Part shown: positions 15,672-23,495 of the stretch, in pieces | Layout: each line of letters starts with the position of its first letter | How positions within the stretch are numbered: the first letter of the stretch is position 1 | Assembly: GCA_025361725.1 (NCBI GenBank) | Contig: JANYJV010000046.1 | Location: forward strand, 1-36,329 | Length of the DNA: 36,329 bases | From: Acidimicrobiia bacterium | GTDB taxonomy: Bacteria; Actinomycetota; Acidimicrobiia; IMCC26256; JAENVU01 | Direction: 5' to 3' | Notes under the pieces: generated by a model | Told to the model about the DNA's origin: nothing | Seen by the model: only the letters and a program-made list of their open reading frames with translations | The model's database searches: none | Made by a program: the position numbers and the translations under genes

Positions 15672-16934
15672 GTGAGGATTCTCGTGCTCGAACGCGTCCC
15701 CCTGCTGGAAAAATGTCTTGCCGACTACGCCGACGTCGCCGGCGCAGACACCATCGGGCGCATTCGCGCGGCCGCCGAGCCGCTACGCGGCGCGCGCATC
15801 CTCCACGTGAACGCCACGGCGTACGGAGGCGGCGTCGCCGAACTGCTCGCCACCCACGTGCCGCTGTTGCGGGACCTCGGGATCGAAGCCGAGTGGCAGG
15901 TCATTCACGGCAGCGATGAGTTCTTCGCCATCACGAAGAACGTTCACAACGCCCTCCAGGGCGCGGCAATCGAGTGGACCGCAGACATGCAGCGCATCTA
16001 CCTCGAGAAGGTCTTGGACAACGCGCTCCTGATGGAAGGCGAGTTCGACTACGTCGTCATCCACGACCCGCAACCGGCAGCCATTCTGGCGCTGGCGGGC
16101 GCCTCGAGCGTGAACGGTCCGAACACGAAATGGATCTGGCGCTGTCACATCGACCTCACCGCGGCGAACCCCGAGGTGTGGGAGTTCTTCCGCCCGTACG
16201 TGGAGCAACACGACGCGTCGGTCTGGACGATGCCCGAGTTCGTGCCGTCGTCGCTGTCGATGGATCGCATCGTGCAGGCGCCGCCGTGCATCGATCCGCT
16301 CTCGGTGAAGAACCTCGATCTGCCCGAGCCGTTCATGCGCGAGATCGTGAAGCAGTACGGCATCGACCCGGAACGTCCGCTGCTGTGCCAGGTGAGTCGG
16401 TACGACCCGTGGAAGGACCCGATCGGTGTGATCGAGGCCTACCGATTGGTGAAGCAGGACATCCCCGACGTCCAGCTGGTGCTCGCAGGTTCGATGGCCA
16501 CGGACGACCCCGAAGGATTCCAGGTCTGGGAAGAGGTCGACGCGGCACGCGAGGGTGATCGAGACATTCACCTCCTCTCCAACATCCAGCAGGTCGGGAA
16601 CGTCCAGATCAACGCGTTCCAACGCGCTGCGGACGTCGTGATCCAGAAATCCCTGCGCGAAGGCTTCGGCCTCACGGTGAGTGAAGGTCTCTGGAAGGGA
16701 CGGCCGGTCATCGGCGGCCGCGCCGGTGGGATCACCCTTCAGATCCACGACGGCGAGAACGGCTACCTCGTCGACACGGTCGAGCAGTGCGCGCAGCATT
16801 CGGTCGAGTTGTTGAAGAACCCCGAACGCGCCAGCGCAATGGGTGAGTCGGGCAAGGAGCACGTGCGCAAGAACTTCCTCTCGACCCGCGAGCTCGAGGA
16901 CTGGATCACTCTGTTCAACCAGCTCGCGGGCTGA
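15672..16934 (+). CDS. treT: Trehalose glycosyltransferring synthase (TreT-like, GT4)
   Basis: GT-B glycosyltransferase of 420 residues related to TreT/trehalose phosphorylase, which joins NDP-glucose and glucose to trehalose, often reversibly. Motifs: LHVNATAYGGGVAELLATHVPLLRDLGI (acceptor loop with GGG), VIHDPQPAAIL, WRCHIDLT, a Rossmann segment LLCQVSRYDPWKDPIGVIEAY, QKSLREGFGLTVSEGLWKGRPVIGG with the retaining-GT E-x7-E motif. The GTG at 15672 is preferred because family similarity begins there. Earlier in-frame starts fall in the glycerate kinase gene. A TAGATT hexamer at 15647-15652 could be its -10. The T6P synthase gene follows by 13 bases. Confidence 0.93.
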   Translation: MRILVLERVPLLEKCLADYADVAGADTIGRIRAAAEPLRGARILHVNATAYGGGVAELLATHVPLLRDLGIEAEWQVIHGSDEFFAITKNVHNALQGAAIEWTADMQRIYLEKVLDNALLMEGEFDYVVIHDPQPAAILALAGASSVNGPNTKWIWRCHIDLTAANPEVWEFFRPYVEQHDASVWTMPEFVPSSLSMDRIVQAPPCIDPLSVKNLDLPEPFMREIVKQYGIDPERPLLCQVSRYDPWKDPIGVIEAYRLVKQDIPDVQLVLAGSMATDDPEGFQVWEEVDAAREGDRDIHLLSNIQQVGNVQINAFQRAADVVIQKSLREGFGLTVSEGLWKGRPVIGGRAGGITLQIHDGENGYLVDTVEQCAQHSVELLKNPERASAMGESGKEHVRKNFLSTRELEDWITLFNQLAG

Positions 16935-16947
16935 CACCAATCACCCG

Positions 16948-18309
16948 ATGATCGTCGTTTCCCACCGGGGTCCCGTCAGTTTCCGACGCGAACCCGACGG
17001 CCAGTTCACGGCTCGTCGAGGCGCGGGCGGAGTCGTCAGCGCGCTGGCACCACTGCTCACCGACCGCGCCGACGCGCACTGGATCGCGGCGGCCATCGGC
17101 GACGATGACCGCGCCGCGGTGGCGGCCGGCGCCGTTTCCACCCCCGGGCTGAACGTCGAACTGGTGTCGTTCGATCCTGAACTCCATCGATTGCACTACG
17201 ACGTGATGTCCAACCGGATTCTCTGGTTCTGCTTTCACGGACTGTTCAACCTGCCGAGCGCGCCGAACTTCGATCGCGCCATGCACGCGGCCTGGGATGC
17301 GTATCGGGCCGTCAACCAGGCCTTCGCCGAAGCAATCGCAACGCGTGCGAGCGCGGGCGAGGTGGTACTCGTCCAGGATCTGCAGCTCATGCTCGTCCCG
17401 GCCTTCTTGCGCGAACTCCGGCCCGACCTCGCGATCTCCCACTTCACCCACACGCCGTTCTGCGGTCCGATGGAGCTGCGCGTCCTTCCCGACCCGATCG
17501 CGGACGAACTGTGCTCGTCGCTCGCGGACACCCCCTCCGGATTTCACACGGAACGTTGGGCCGAAGCGTTCCGCCGCTGTGCCCGGGACGTCCTGGGACG
17601 GGACGCGTCGAGCACCTTCGCCGCGTCGTTCGGACCCGATCCCGAAGACCTCGCCGCCGCGTCAGCCACGCCGGAGGCGGCCGAATCGCTGCACGCTCTG
17701 GAATCGCAGATCGGCGATCGTCGCTGCATCGTGCGCGCCGATCGCGTCGAGCTCTCGAAGAACATCGGTCGCGGGTTCCTCGCGTTCGACGAACTCCTCG
17801 AGACCCACCCTGAGTGGCGTGATCGCGTCACGTTCGTTGCGATGTTGAATCCGTCACGCGAATCCATCGTCGAATACCGCAACTACCGGACCGACGTCGA
17901 AGCCATCGCGGCTCGCGTCAACGCGCGCTGGGGTACTGCGGAGTGGCAGCCCATCGTCCTCGACACGCGGGACAACTTCCCGCGCTCCGTTGCTGCTCTC
18001 GAACGCGCCGACGTGATCCTCGTCAACCCGGTGCGCGACGGCCTCAACCTGGTCGCCATGGAAGGTCCCCTCCTCAACGAACGCGATGCAGTGCTCTGTC
18101 TGTCGCGCGAGGCGGGTGCCTTCGAACTCCTCCGTGAGCATTGCCTCGAAGTTCACCCGTTCGACGTCAGCCAGACGGCCGAGGCATTGCACGCCGCACT
18201 CGCGATGGCACCTGCGGAACGAGCGGTCAAGAGTGTGGGGCTTCAGGCGGCGGCGCGATCGCGCCCGGCCGACAACTGGCTGATAGAACTCGTCAACCGC
18301 GCGCGCTGA
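16948..18309 (+). CDS. otsA: Trehalose-6-phosphate synthase-like glycosyltransferase (GT20)
   Basis: A 453-residue GT20 enzyme expected to make trehalose-6-phosphate from NDP-glucose and glucose-6-phosphate. Conserved features: VVSHRGPVSF, GAGGVVSALAPLL, the LWFCFHGL region, HFTHTPFC, the donor Arg/Lys in DRVELSKNIG, YRNYRTDVE, and NPVRDGLNLVAMEG. The usual HDYHLM acceptor motif reads QDLQLML, keeping the Asp but losing both His and Tyr, so this is a divergent branch. Other GT20 acceptors, such as glycerol-3-phosphate, cannot be excluded. There is no ribosome site, so translation probably couples to TreT 13 bases upstream. The 3' end overlaps the convergent phosphatase gene by 17 bases. Confidence 0.9.
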   Translation: MIVVSHRGPVSFRREPDGQFTARRGAGGVVSALAPLLTDRADAHWIAAAIGDDDRAAVAAGAVSTPGLNVELVSFDPELHRLHYDVMSNRILWFCFHGLFNLPSAPNFDRAMHAAWDAYRAVNQAFAEAIATRASAGEVVLVQDLQLMLVPAFLRELRPDLAISHFTHTPFCGPMELRVLPDPIADELCSSLADTPSGFHTERWAEAFRRCARDVLGRDASSTFAASFGPDPEDLAAASATPEAAESLHALESQIGDRRCIVRADRVELSKNIGRGFLAFDELLETHPEWRDRVTFVAMLNPSRESIVEYRNYRTDVEAIAARVNARWGTAEWQPIVLDTRDNFPRSVAALERADVILVNPVRDGLNLVAMEGPLLNERDAVLCLSREAGAFELLREHCLEVHPFDVSQTAEALHAALAMAPAERAVKSVGLQAAARSRPADNWLIELVNRAR

Positions 18310-19075
18310 CTGCGTGGGCCAAGCCAGTCAAGAGTTCGAGCAGCCCGGCCGGACCGTCCACCACGACGTCGGCCGCTGCGAGAAGTTCGGCGGGAGCCTC
18401 CGCAGACGTGACCCCGACCCGGACCGCATGACGCAGCGCTCCGGCTGACTGCAGGCGCGCCAGCGCTGCGAACGCGCTGAGGTCACCGTGGTCGTCACCG
18501 GCGAAGAGCGCTGCGTTCATCCCCCCACACAACTGCTCGACGGCGCTCCCCTTGTCCACCGTCACCGGCGGCCGCAGTTCCACCGCCATTTTCGTGGGGT
18601 ACTCCGTGAGCCCGTGCGTCAGCGCCGCCTCGTGTGCCCAGCGCTCGGCGGTCGGACCGAGTTCGGCGCAGGTCCGCCAGTGCAGCGTGACCGCCACCGA
18701 TCCCTTTCGTTCCACGAACACGTCGCCGAGCTCGGCCTCGGCGGCGTCCGCAACCGCCGAGATGGCGTCGGCGTAGGGACGCGCGCGTTCGTCCACCACG
18801 ATCTCGTCGCCGACCACGTGCTCGAGTCCGTACTGACCAACCAGACCGAGGCCGTCGACAGGAAGCGCGGCCCGCAAGAAGGCCAGCGGTCGGCCACTCA
18901 CGATTGCGCAGCGTCCGAACCGAGCAACCAACGCGTGCAGCATGCCGACGACACCATCGAGCGGCTGCGCGTCATCAGGGTGGTCGACGATCTCGGCGAG
19001 CGAACCGTCGAAGTCCATCACGATCGCGGCGTGCGCGGGATCGGCGACGAACGACCGGAACGGTTCGAGGTCCAT
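18293..19075 (-). CDS. otsB: Trehalose-6-phosphate phosphatase (HAD family)
   Basis: A 260-residue HAD phosphatase of the OtsB type, releasing phosphate from trehalose-6-phosphate. The nucleophile motif is VMDFDGSLAEI (residues about 19-29), with Ser where Thr is usual. Motif II is IVSGRP. ELRPPVTVDKGSAVEQL carries the conserved Lys and FAGDDHGDLSAF the acidic metal site. The ATG is preceded by GGAG eight bases upstream. It is convergent with otsA, overlapping by 17 bases, and lies 22 bases after the LytR_C gene, with which it may be co-transcribed. Confidence 0.93.
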   Translation of the reverse strand: MDLEPFRSFVADPAHAAIVMDFDGSLAEIVDHPDDAQPLDGVVGMLHALVARFGRCAIVSGRPLAFLRAALPVDGLGLVGQYGLEHVVGDEIVVDERARPYADAISAVADAAEAELGDVFVERKGSVAVTLHWRTCAELGPTAERWAHEAALTHGLTEYPTKMAVELRPPVTVDKGSAVEQLCGGMNAALFAGDDHGDLSAFAALARLQSAGALRHAVRVGVTSAEAPAELLAAADVVVDGPAGLLELLTGLAHAVSARG

Positions 19076-19097
19076 GTGCGCCGCTCCGGGCGAGTAA

Positions 19098-19667
19098 TCA
19101 GGAACCGATGACCACGATGCAGTCGGCGTCGGTGACGAACGGCTGCGGTGTCGGCATTGGTTGCACCTTCGCGCCGGGAACGAGCGCCGCCATCGTGGTG
19201 CACGGAGCGGTCTTGCCCGCCTTCACGTCGACGACCGTACCGGCGCGCACCGGGGATACGTTGTTCGCTGGCAAGGTCTTGTAGCCCTTCGCCTTGAGCG
19301 TGTCCGTCAAGGTGGAGGCGACGCCCGAGCGGCCGGACGCATTGAGGACGAGCACCGTGACCTGCGCCGGGGAGATCGCGGCGGGCGTGGTCGTCGGAGC
19401 GGTGGACGCGGTCCCGGCGGCGACCGTCGTCGTGGTGGTGGGGTTCGAGTTGGCACTGCTCGTGGTGGAACTCGTTCCGCCATCGCCGACCGGCCCACTG
19501 TTGCCATCGTCGATGGCGTTCAACAGCACGACGCCGAGGATGACCGCGCCCGCGATCAATGCCGCGCCGCGCGCGGCCGAGAAACCGGGCCCGCCTCCGC
19601 CGCGCGATGATCGGCGCTGGCTGCGTCCGGGTTCGGGCTGATCGTTCGGATCCTGCGGATCGTTCAT
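19098..19667 (-). CDS. Membrane-anchored LytR_C-domain protein
   Basis: A 189-residue protein with a charged, Gly-rich cytoplasmic N-terminus, one membrane helix (GAALIAGAVILGVVLLNAI), a Ser/Thr-rich wall-spanning linker (residues about 60-100) and a C-terminal LytR_C domain (VTVLVLNASGRSGVASTLTDTLKAKGY to DCIVVIGS). Such domains occur at the end of LytR-CpsA-Psr enzymes and as stand-alone proteins in actinobacteria; the stand-alone form has no assigned activity. The ATG at 19667 is chosen, with GAGG nine bases upstream; a TTG directly before it is an alternative. Its location suggests extracytoplasmic function at the cell wall. Confidence 0.88.
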   Translation of the reverse strand: MNDPQDPNDQPEPGRSQRRSSRGGGGPGFSAARGAALIAGAVILGVVLLNAIDDGNSGPVGDGGTSSTTSSANSNPTTTTTVAAGTASTAPTTTPAAISPAQVTVLVLNASGRSGVASTLTDTLKAKGYKTLPANNVSPVRAGTVVDVKAGKTAPCTTMAALVPGAKVQPMPTPQPFVTDADCIVVIGS

Positions 19668-19791
19668 CAATTGCTGCCTCGAAATACCAGCCCAATCGGC
19701 GCGATCGTGCTCTCGATCGGCGCGTCCCGGGGAGTTCGATCCTGACGTCTCGACCCTACCGGGTGGAAGGGGACAACTCGGGGAATCAGGG

Positions 19792-19864
19792 AGCCGGAGG
19801 TCGGGATCGAACCGACGACCTGCGGTTTACAAGACCGCTGCTCTACCAACTGAGCTACCCCGGC
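19792..19864 (-). tRNA. tRNA-Thr, anticodon UGU
   Basis: A 73-base cloverleaf on the minus strand. The acceptor GCCGGGG pairs with CTCCGGC, the D-arm begins GCTCAGTTGGTAGAGC, the anticodon arm is GCGGT-CTTGTAA-ACCGC giving UGU, and the T-arm reads GTCGG-TTCGATC-CCGAC. CCA is not encoded. It lies just downstream of rlmB. Confidence 0.97.
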
Positions 19865-19877
19865 AGGGCGGCTGAGA

Positions 19878-20765
19878 TTACCGGAACGGGTCCACGTCCC
19901 CGTGTCCGCCTTCACGCCGAAGCGCCACTGCGTGCAGGGCAATCGCGGCCGCCGCCGAAACGTTGAGGCTCTCCAATCGACCGTGCAACGGGATGGACGC
20001 CACGACGTCGCAACGATCCCGAGTGAGCCGGGCCAATCCGGAGCCCTCGGAGCCCAGCACGAGCACCACCGGATCATCGGCCACCGCGACCTCGCTGACC
20101 GCGGTGGTGCCATCCGCATCAAGGCCGACGGTCCACACGCCAGCCCGGCGGGCCTGGTCGAGGAAGGCTGGGATACCGGCCACGAACGCGATCGGGAGGT
20201 ATTCGACCGCACCCGCCGCCGCCTTCAGGACCGTCGGTCCGAGACCGGCGGCTCGATGCTTCGGGATCACGACGCCGGTCACGCCCGCGGTCTCCGCAGT
20301 CCGCAGGACTGCGCCGAGGTTGCCCGGATCCGTGACCCCGTCCAACGCCACGATGAACGCCGCCGGATCCCGGAGCAGTTCGTCGACGTTCGCGGGCGTG
20401 ATCCCTTGCGCGCGAGCGATCACACCTTGGGGTGCTTCGGTGCGCGCGAGTTCTTCCAGCCGAGCGGGACCGATGCGCCGGACTCGAATACCGATGCTCT
20501 GCGCGAGTTCCTCGATCTCCGCAGCACCCGCGGCGCGCTCGATGACCCAGACCTCGCGCACGTTCCGCCGCCGCGCCCGCAACAGTTCCCGAACCGCGTG
20601 AAACCCCTCAACCTGCTCACCGGCCGCTTGCTCATACGACCGATTTCTCGGACCCCGTTCCGGTTCACCGGGATCAGCGCTGGTGCGGCTCGGGTTACTG
20701 CGCTTCGCGCCTTCGCGATCTCCGCCACTGCGATCTGCGCCGCGTCGGTCCGGGCGCTTGCTCAT
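19878..20765 (-). CDS. rlmB: 23S rRNA (guanosine-2'-O-)-methyltransferase RlmB-like (SpoU/TrmH family)
   Basis: A 295-residue SPOUT-fold methyltransferase. A basic N-terminal extension of about 50 residues precedes the RNA-binding domain (EQVEGFHAVRELLRARRRNVREVWV). The catalytic domain has motif 1 ALDGVTDPGNLGAVLRTAETAGV, motif 2 VVLVLGSEGSGL and motif 3 IPLHGRLESLNVSAAAAIALH. These match enzymes methylating the 23S rRNA P-loop guanosine or a related site. The start overlaps the cysS stop in ATGA, so the two are coupled, a common order in Gram-positive bacteria. The exact rRNA target is inferred. Confidence 0.93.
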   Translation of the reverse strand: MSKRPDRRGADRSGGDREGAKRSNPSRTSADPGEPERGPRNRSYEQAAGEQVEGFHAVRELLRARRRNVREVWVIERAAGAAEIEELAQSIGIRVRRIGPARLEELARTEAPQGVIARAQGITPANVDELLRDPAAFIVALDGVTDPGNLGAVLRTAETAGVTGVVIPKHRAAGLGPTVLKAAAGAVEYLPIAFVAGIPAFLDQARRAGVWTVGLDADGTTAVSEVAVADDPVVLVLGSEGSGLARLTRDRCDVVASIPLHGRLESLNVSAAAAIALHAVALRREGGHGDVDPFR

Positions 20766-22129
20766 CGGTGCCAGAGGGTGCCGGTGGCGGAATCCTGGAT
20801 GGTGATGCCGCGCGCGGAGAGTTCGTCGCGGATGGAGTCGGCGCGTGCAAAGTTCTTCGCCGCGCGGGCATCGTTGCGAGCTTGTACCAGCGCGTCGATC
20901 TCGGCGCGTTCATCGTCGGCGATCGCTTCGGCCTCGGGGAATCCCAAGACATCGAGGAGCGCAGGTACCGCGGCGGCGAGCGCCGACCCGCGTGCTCCGT
21001 CTCCGGCGTCGAAGGCGGAGTTGGCTTGCTTGACGGCATCGAAGATCGATGCAACCGCGCCGGCGGTCCCGAAGTCCTGTTCCATCGCGGCCTCGAACGC
21101 CGCGACGACCTCAGGGGCCGGGACGGCCGACGGGTCACCCTCACGTTCGGTGCGCCGCGCCAAGTTGTCGACCCGTTGGATCCCCTCGGCGGCCGCGCCC
21201 AGCTCGTTCGCCGTGAGTTCCATCTGCGAGCGGTAGTGCACCTGCAGCACCGCGAGCCTGAACGCGCGCGGGCCGTGCGCGTCGAGCGCGTCGCCGAGCG
21301 TCGTGAAGTTGCCGAGCGACTTGCCCATCTTTTCGCCGCCCACCATCACCATGCCCGAGTGGATCCAATGCCGCGCGAACGGATGGCCCGCCGCCTCGGC
21401 CTGTGCCCGTTCGTTCTCGTGGTGTGGAAACACGAGGTCGTCGCCCCCACCGTGGAGATCGAAGTTCTCACCGAGGATCGCGAGGGACATCGCCGAGCAC
21501 TCGATGTGCCACCCCGGCCGCCCCGCACCCCACGGCGAATCCCAATCGGGCTCGTCCGGCTTCGCAGCCTTCCAGAGCGCGAAGTCGACCGGACTCTGCT
21601 TGCGTTCATCCACCTCGACGCGCGAACCCGCGCCTTCGATGAGGTCTTCCACGCGCCGTCCCGACAACTGGCCGTACCCCTCGTACGCGCCAACGGAGAA
21701 ATAGACCCCTTCACCCTCGATCACGTACGCCCGGCCGGCGTCGACGAGTTCACGGATCAGATCGATCATCGGCTCAACGAACTCGGTGGCGCGAGGCACG
21801 TCGTCCGGTCGGCGCACGTTGAGCCGATCCAGCTCGTCCCAGTACGCGGCTTCGTACCGATCGGCCAGCTCGCGTTCGGTGGTCCCTTCCGCGGCGGCCC
21901 GAGCGATGATCTTGTCCTCGACGTTGGTCACGTTCCCCACGAACCGGACCGTGTTGCCGCGCCATTCGAGGTACCGCCGGATCACGTCGTACACGAGCGC
22001 GGTGCGGCCGTGACCGACGTGCGGAACGTCATAGACCGTTGGCCCACACACGTAGATCGACACCTGACCGGGCACGCGGGTCGTCAACTCGACGTCGCGT
22101 TTCGCCAAGGTGTCAAAGATCCGGACCAT
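20762..22129 (-). CDS. cysS: Cysteinyl-tRNA synthetase
   Basis: A 455-residue class I aminoacyl-tRNA synthetase. Signatures: the zinc ligand Cys in YVCGPTVYD, the HIGH equivalent PHVGHGRT, further zinc ligands in WHIECSAM and FPHHENERAQ, and the KMSKS loop reading KMGKS (EKMGKSLGN). Length is typical. It is not the MshC mycothiol ligase: the full anticodon-binding C-terminal region is present. The ATG at 22129 has no ribosome site, but TAGCCT ends seven bases upstream, suggesting a leaderless mRNA. It overlaps rlmB by four bases. Confidence 0.97.
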   Translation of the reverse strand: MVRIFDTLAKRDVELTTRVPGQVSIYVCGPTVYDVPHVGHGRTALVYDVIRRYLEWRGNTVRFVGNVTNVEDKIIARAAAEGTTERELADRYEAAYWDELDRLNVRRPDDVPRATEFVEPMIDLIRELVDAGRAYVIEGEGVYFSVGAYEGYGQLSGRRVEDLIEGAGSRVEVDERKQSPVDFALWKAAKPDEPDWDSPWGAGRPGWHIECSAMSLAILGENFDLHGGGDDLVFPHHENERAQAEAAGHPFARHWIHSGMVMVGGEKMGKSLGNFTTLGDALDAHGPRAFRLAVLQVHYRSQMELTANELGAAAEGIQRVDNLARRTEREGDPSAVPAPEVVAAFEAAMEQDFGTAGAVASIFDAVKQANSAFDAGDGARGSALAAAVPALLDVLGFPEAEAIADDERAEIDALVQARNDARAAKNFARADSIRDELSARGITIQDSATGTLWHR

Positions 22130-22136
22130 GACGGCG

Positions 22137-22142
22137 AGGCTA
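22137..22142 (-). promoter_or_regulatory. Putative -10 box of a leaderless cysS transcript
   Basis: TAGCCT on the minus strand, seven bases before the cysS ATG, with no ribosome site. The spacing would place the transcript start at or next to the A of the ATG. Confidence 0.5.
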
Positions 22143-22185
22143 GGCGACCGCCCTCACACCCTCCCCCACCGTTCCCGCACCAGTT

Positions 22186-22374
22186 CCGCTCGGCCCCGGC
22201 TCGGAATCCAAGTCAGGCGCGTTCCAACAATGCAACCGCCCACACGGCAACCCCCTCGCCTCTCCATCCCCGCTCTCGGCGACTGCGTCGCCGGGCCGCT
22301 CGGGCCCCGGCTCGGAATCCAAGTCAGGCGCGTTCCAACAACGCAACCGCCCACACGGCAATCCCCTCGCCTCT
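22186..22374. repeat. Duplicated ispF 3' end: two 78/79-bp direct repeats around a REP-like element
   Basis: Copy A (22186-22263) and copy B (22296-22374) differ by only three changes (one indel, two transitions). Copy B includes the last 16 codons and stop of ispF; copy A is a non-coding remnant between ispF and cysS. The spacer between them contains most of REP-like copy 2. Confidence 0.9.
22268..22315 (+). repeat. REP-like intergenic repeat, copy 2
   Basis: Contains GGCGACTGCGTCGCCGGGCC and GCTCGGGCCCCGGCTCGG, related to the copies at 14460, 26111 and 26202. It lies next to the ispF 3' end and inside the duplicated stretch. Confidence 0.7.
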
Positions 22375-22818
22375 ACCCACGAAGCCGAGGGTTTCGCCGC
22401 GCTTGGGGCGGACGGCGACGTAGACAGGAGGGCCGCCCGGTTGCCGGGCCGCATCGAGCGCGCCGGACACGTTCGCCGCCATTGCGTTCACGTACGGTCC
22501 GAGGCGCGGTCGCTCCGCCGCGATCACGACGTCGACGTTGCCGACCCACCAACCCGCAGCCGCAACCCGAGCCGCCACGTCGGCAAGCAAGCCGATGGAC
22601 GACACGCCCGCGTACGCCGGGTCCGAGGCAGGAAAGAGTTCACCCAGATCCGGCAGGCCCGACGGTCCGAGCAACGAGTCTGCAACCGCGTGCGCAACCG
22701 CATCCGCGTCCGAGTGCCCGACCAGGCTCGGCGCGTCCGTGACCGTGACGCCGCCGATGACCAACGAGCCGTCGGTCCCGAACGGGTGGACGTCGTACCC
22801 CATCCCGACGCGCATCAT
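22324..22818 (-). CDS. ispF: 2-C-methyl-D-erythritol 2,4-cyclodiphosphate synthase
   Basis: A 164-residue enzyme of the MEP isoprenoid pathway that cyclises CDP-ME-2-phosphate to MEcPP with loss of CMP. The zinc motif GYDVHPF (Asp and His ligands), the LVGHSDADAVAHAVADSLLG stretch and GLPDLGELFP are clear, as is DVVIAAERPRLGPY. The C-terminus GRGEGIAVWAVALLERA is family-typical. The start overlaps the ispD stop in ATGA. The last 16 codons lie within a repeat whose second copy sits downstream, so the gene's 3' end has been locally duplicated without breaking it. Confidence 0.96.
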   Translation of the reverse strand: MMRVGMGYDVHPFGTDGSLVIGGVTVTDAPSLVGHSDADAVAHAVADSLLGPSGLPDLGELFPASDPAYAGVSSIGLLADVAARVAAAGWWVGNVDVVIAAERPRLGPYVNAMAANVSGALDAARQPGGPPVYVAVRPKRGETLGFVGRGEGIAVWAVALLERA

Positions 22819-23477
22819 CGAACCCCCTCCCGCGTTGCGACCACGGCCTTGGCGCGTTCCAAGTCTCCCGGCTCGGTGATCTTGAAGTTGTCTCGTTCAC
22901 CCGCGACGACGACGACCGTGCCACCGAAGGCTTCGACCACGGACGCGTCGTCGGTTCCTTCGGCGCCTCGGGCGTAGGCCGCACGCAAGACCGACGTGCG
23001 GAATCCCTGCGGGGTCTGCACACTCACCAGTGCCTCGCGTGGAACGGTTTCGACCACGACATCACGCTCCACGCGCTTGACCGTATCGCTCATTGCCAGA
23101 CCGGGAACGGCTCCGTCCGCGCCGTCGTCGCGCACGGCCGCCACCACGCGTTCGAACAACGCCGCGGTCGCGAGCGGCCTCGCCGCGTCGTGGACGAGCA
23201 CGATGTCGACCGCTCCTGGCACCGCTTCAAGACCCGCCCGAACCGAGTCCGAACGCGTCGTACCACCCGTCACTATCACCGCGCCGTCCACCGTCCAGGA
23301 CGAGTCCGGCGGCACCACGACGACGACGCCTTCGCTCACCGTCGCCGCGACACCAACCGCGTGGTCGACGACGCGCGCGTCGCCCAAGGGCAGCAACTGT
23401 TTCGGCGCGCCGAAACGCTCCCCGCTTCCGGCGGCAACCACAATGGTCCAGACTGACACCACGCCATGATGCCGCAT
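22815..23477 (-). CDS. ispD: 2-C-methyl-D-erythritol 4-phosphate cytidylyltransferase
   Basis: A 220-residue nucleotidyltransferase of the MEP pathway joining CTP and MEP. Motifs: VVAAGSGERFGAPKQLLPLGDARVVDHAV (CTP-binding loop), VLVHDAARPLAT, VKRV with the substrate Lys, VQTPQGFRTSVL and GTDDASVVEAFGG. The ATG at 23477 has no clear ribosome site; a GTG six codons in is a possible alternative. It is coupled to ispF by a four-base overlap and follows the PIN-TRAM gene by 18 bases. Confidence 0.96.
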   Translation of the reverse strand: MRHHGVVSVWTIVVAAGSGERFGAPKQLLPLGDARVVDHAVGVAATVSEGVVVVVPPDSSWTVDGAVIVTGGTTRSDSVRAGLEAVPGAVDIVLVHDAARPLATAALFERVVAAVRDDGADGAVPGLAMSDTVKRVERDVVVETVPREALVSVQTPQGFRTSVLRAAYARGAEGTDDASVVEAFGGTVVVVAGERDNFKITEPGDLERAKAVVATREGVR

Positions 23478-23495
23478 AGGGGCCGCGTTCAGCGG

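Noticed and set aside
15783..16940. A 385-codon open frame on the minus strand
   Set aside because: Antisense to the trehalose synthase gene, which has all family motifs.
19667..20212. A 181-codon minus-strand frame across the tRNA
   Set aside because: It overlaps tRNA-Thr and rlmB in another frame, so it is a shadow.
20768..22423. A 551-codon open frame on the plus strand
   Set aside because: Antisense to cysS; no recognisable domain. It runs through the intergenic repeats, which gives its end a false repeated peptide.
22140..22454. A 104-codon minus-strand open frame with a repeated Arg/Cys peptide
   Set aside because: It is the duplicated ispF end read in the wrong frame; no start context or conservation supports it.
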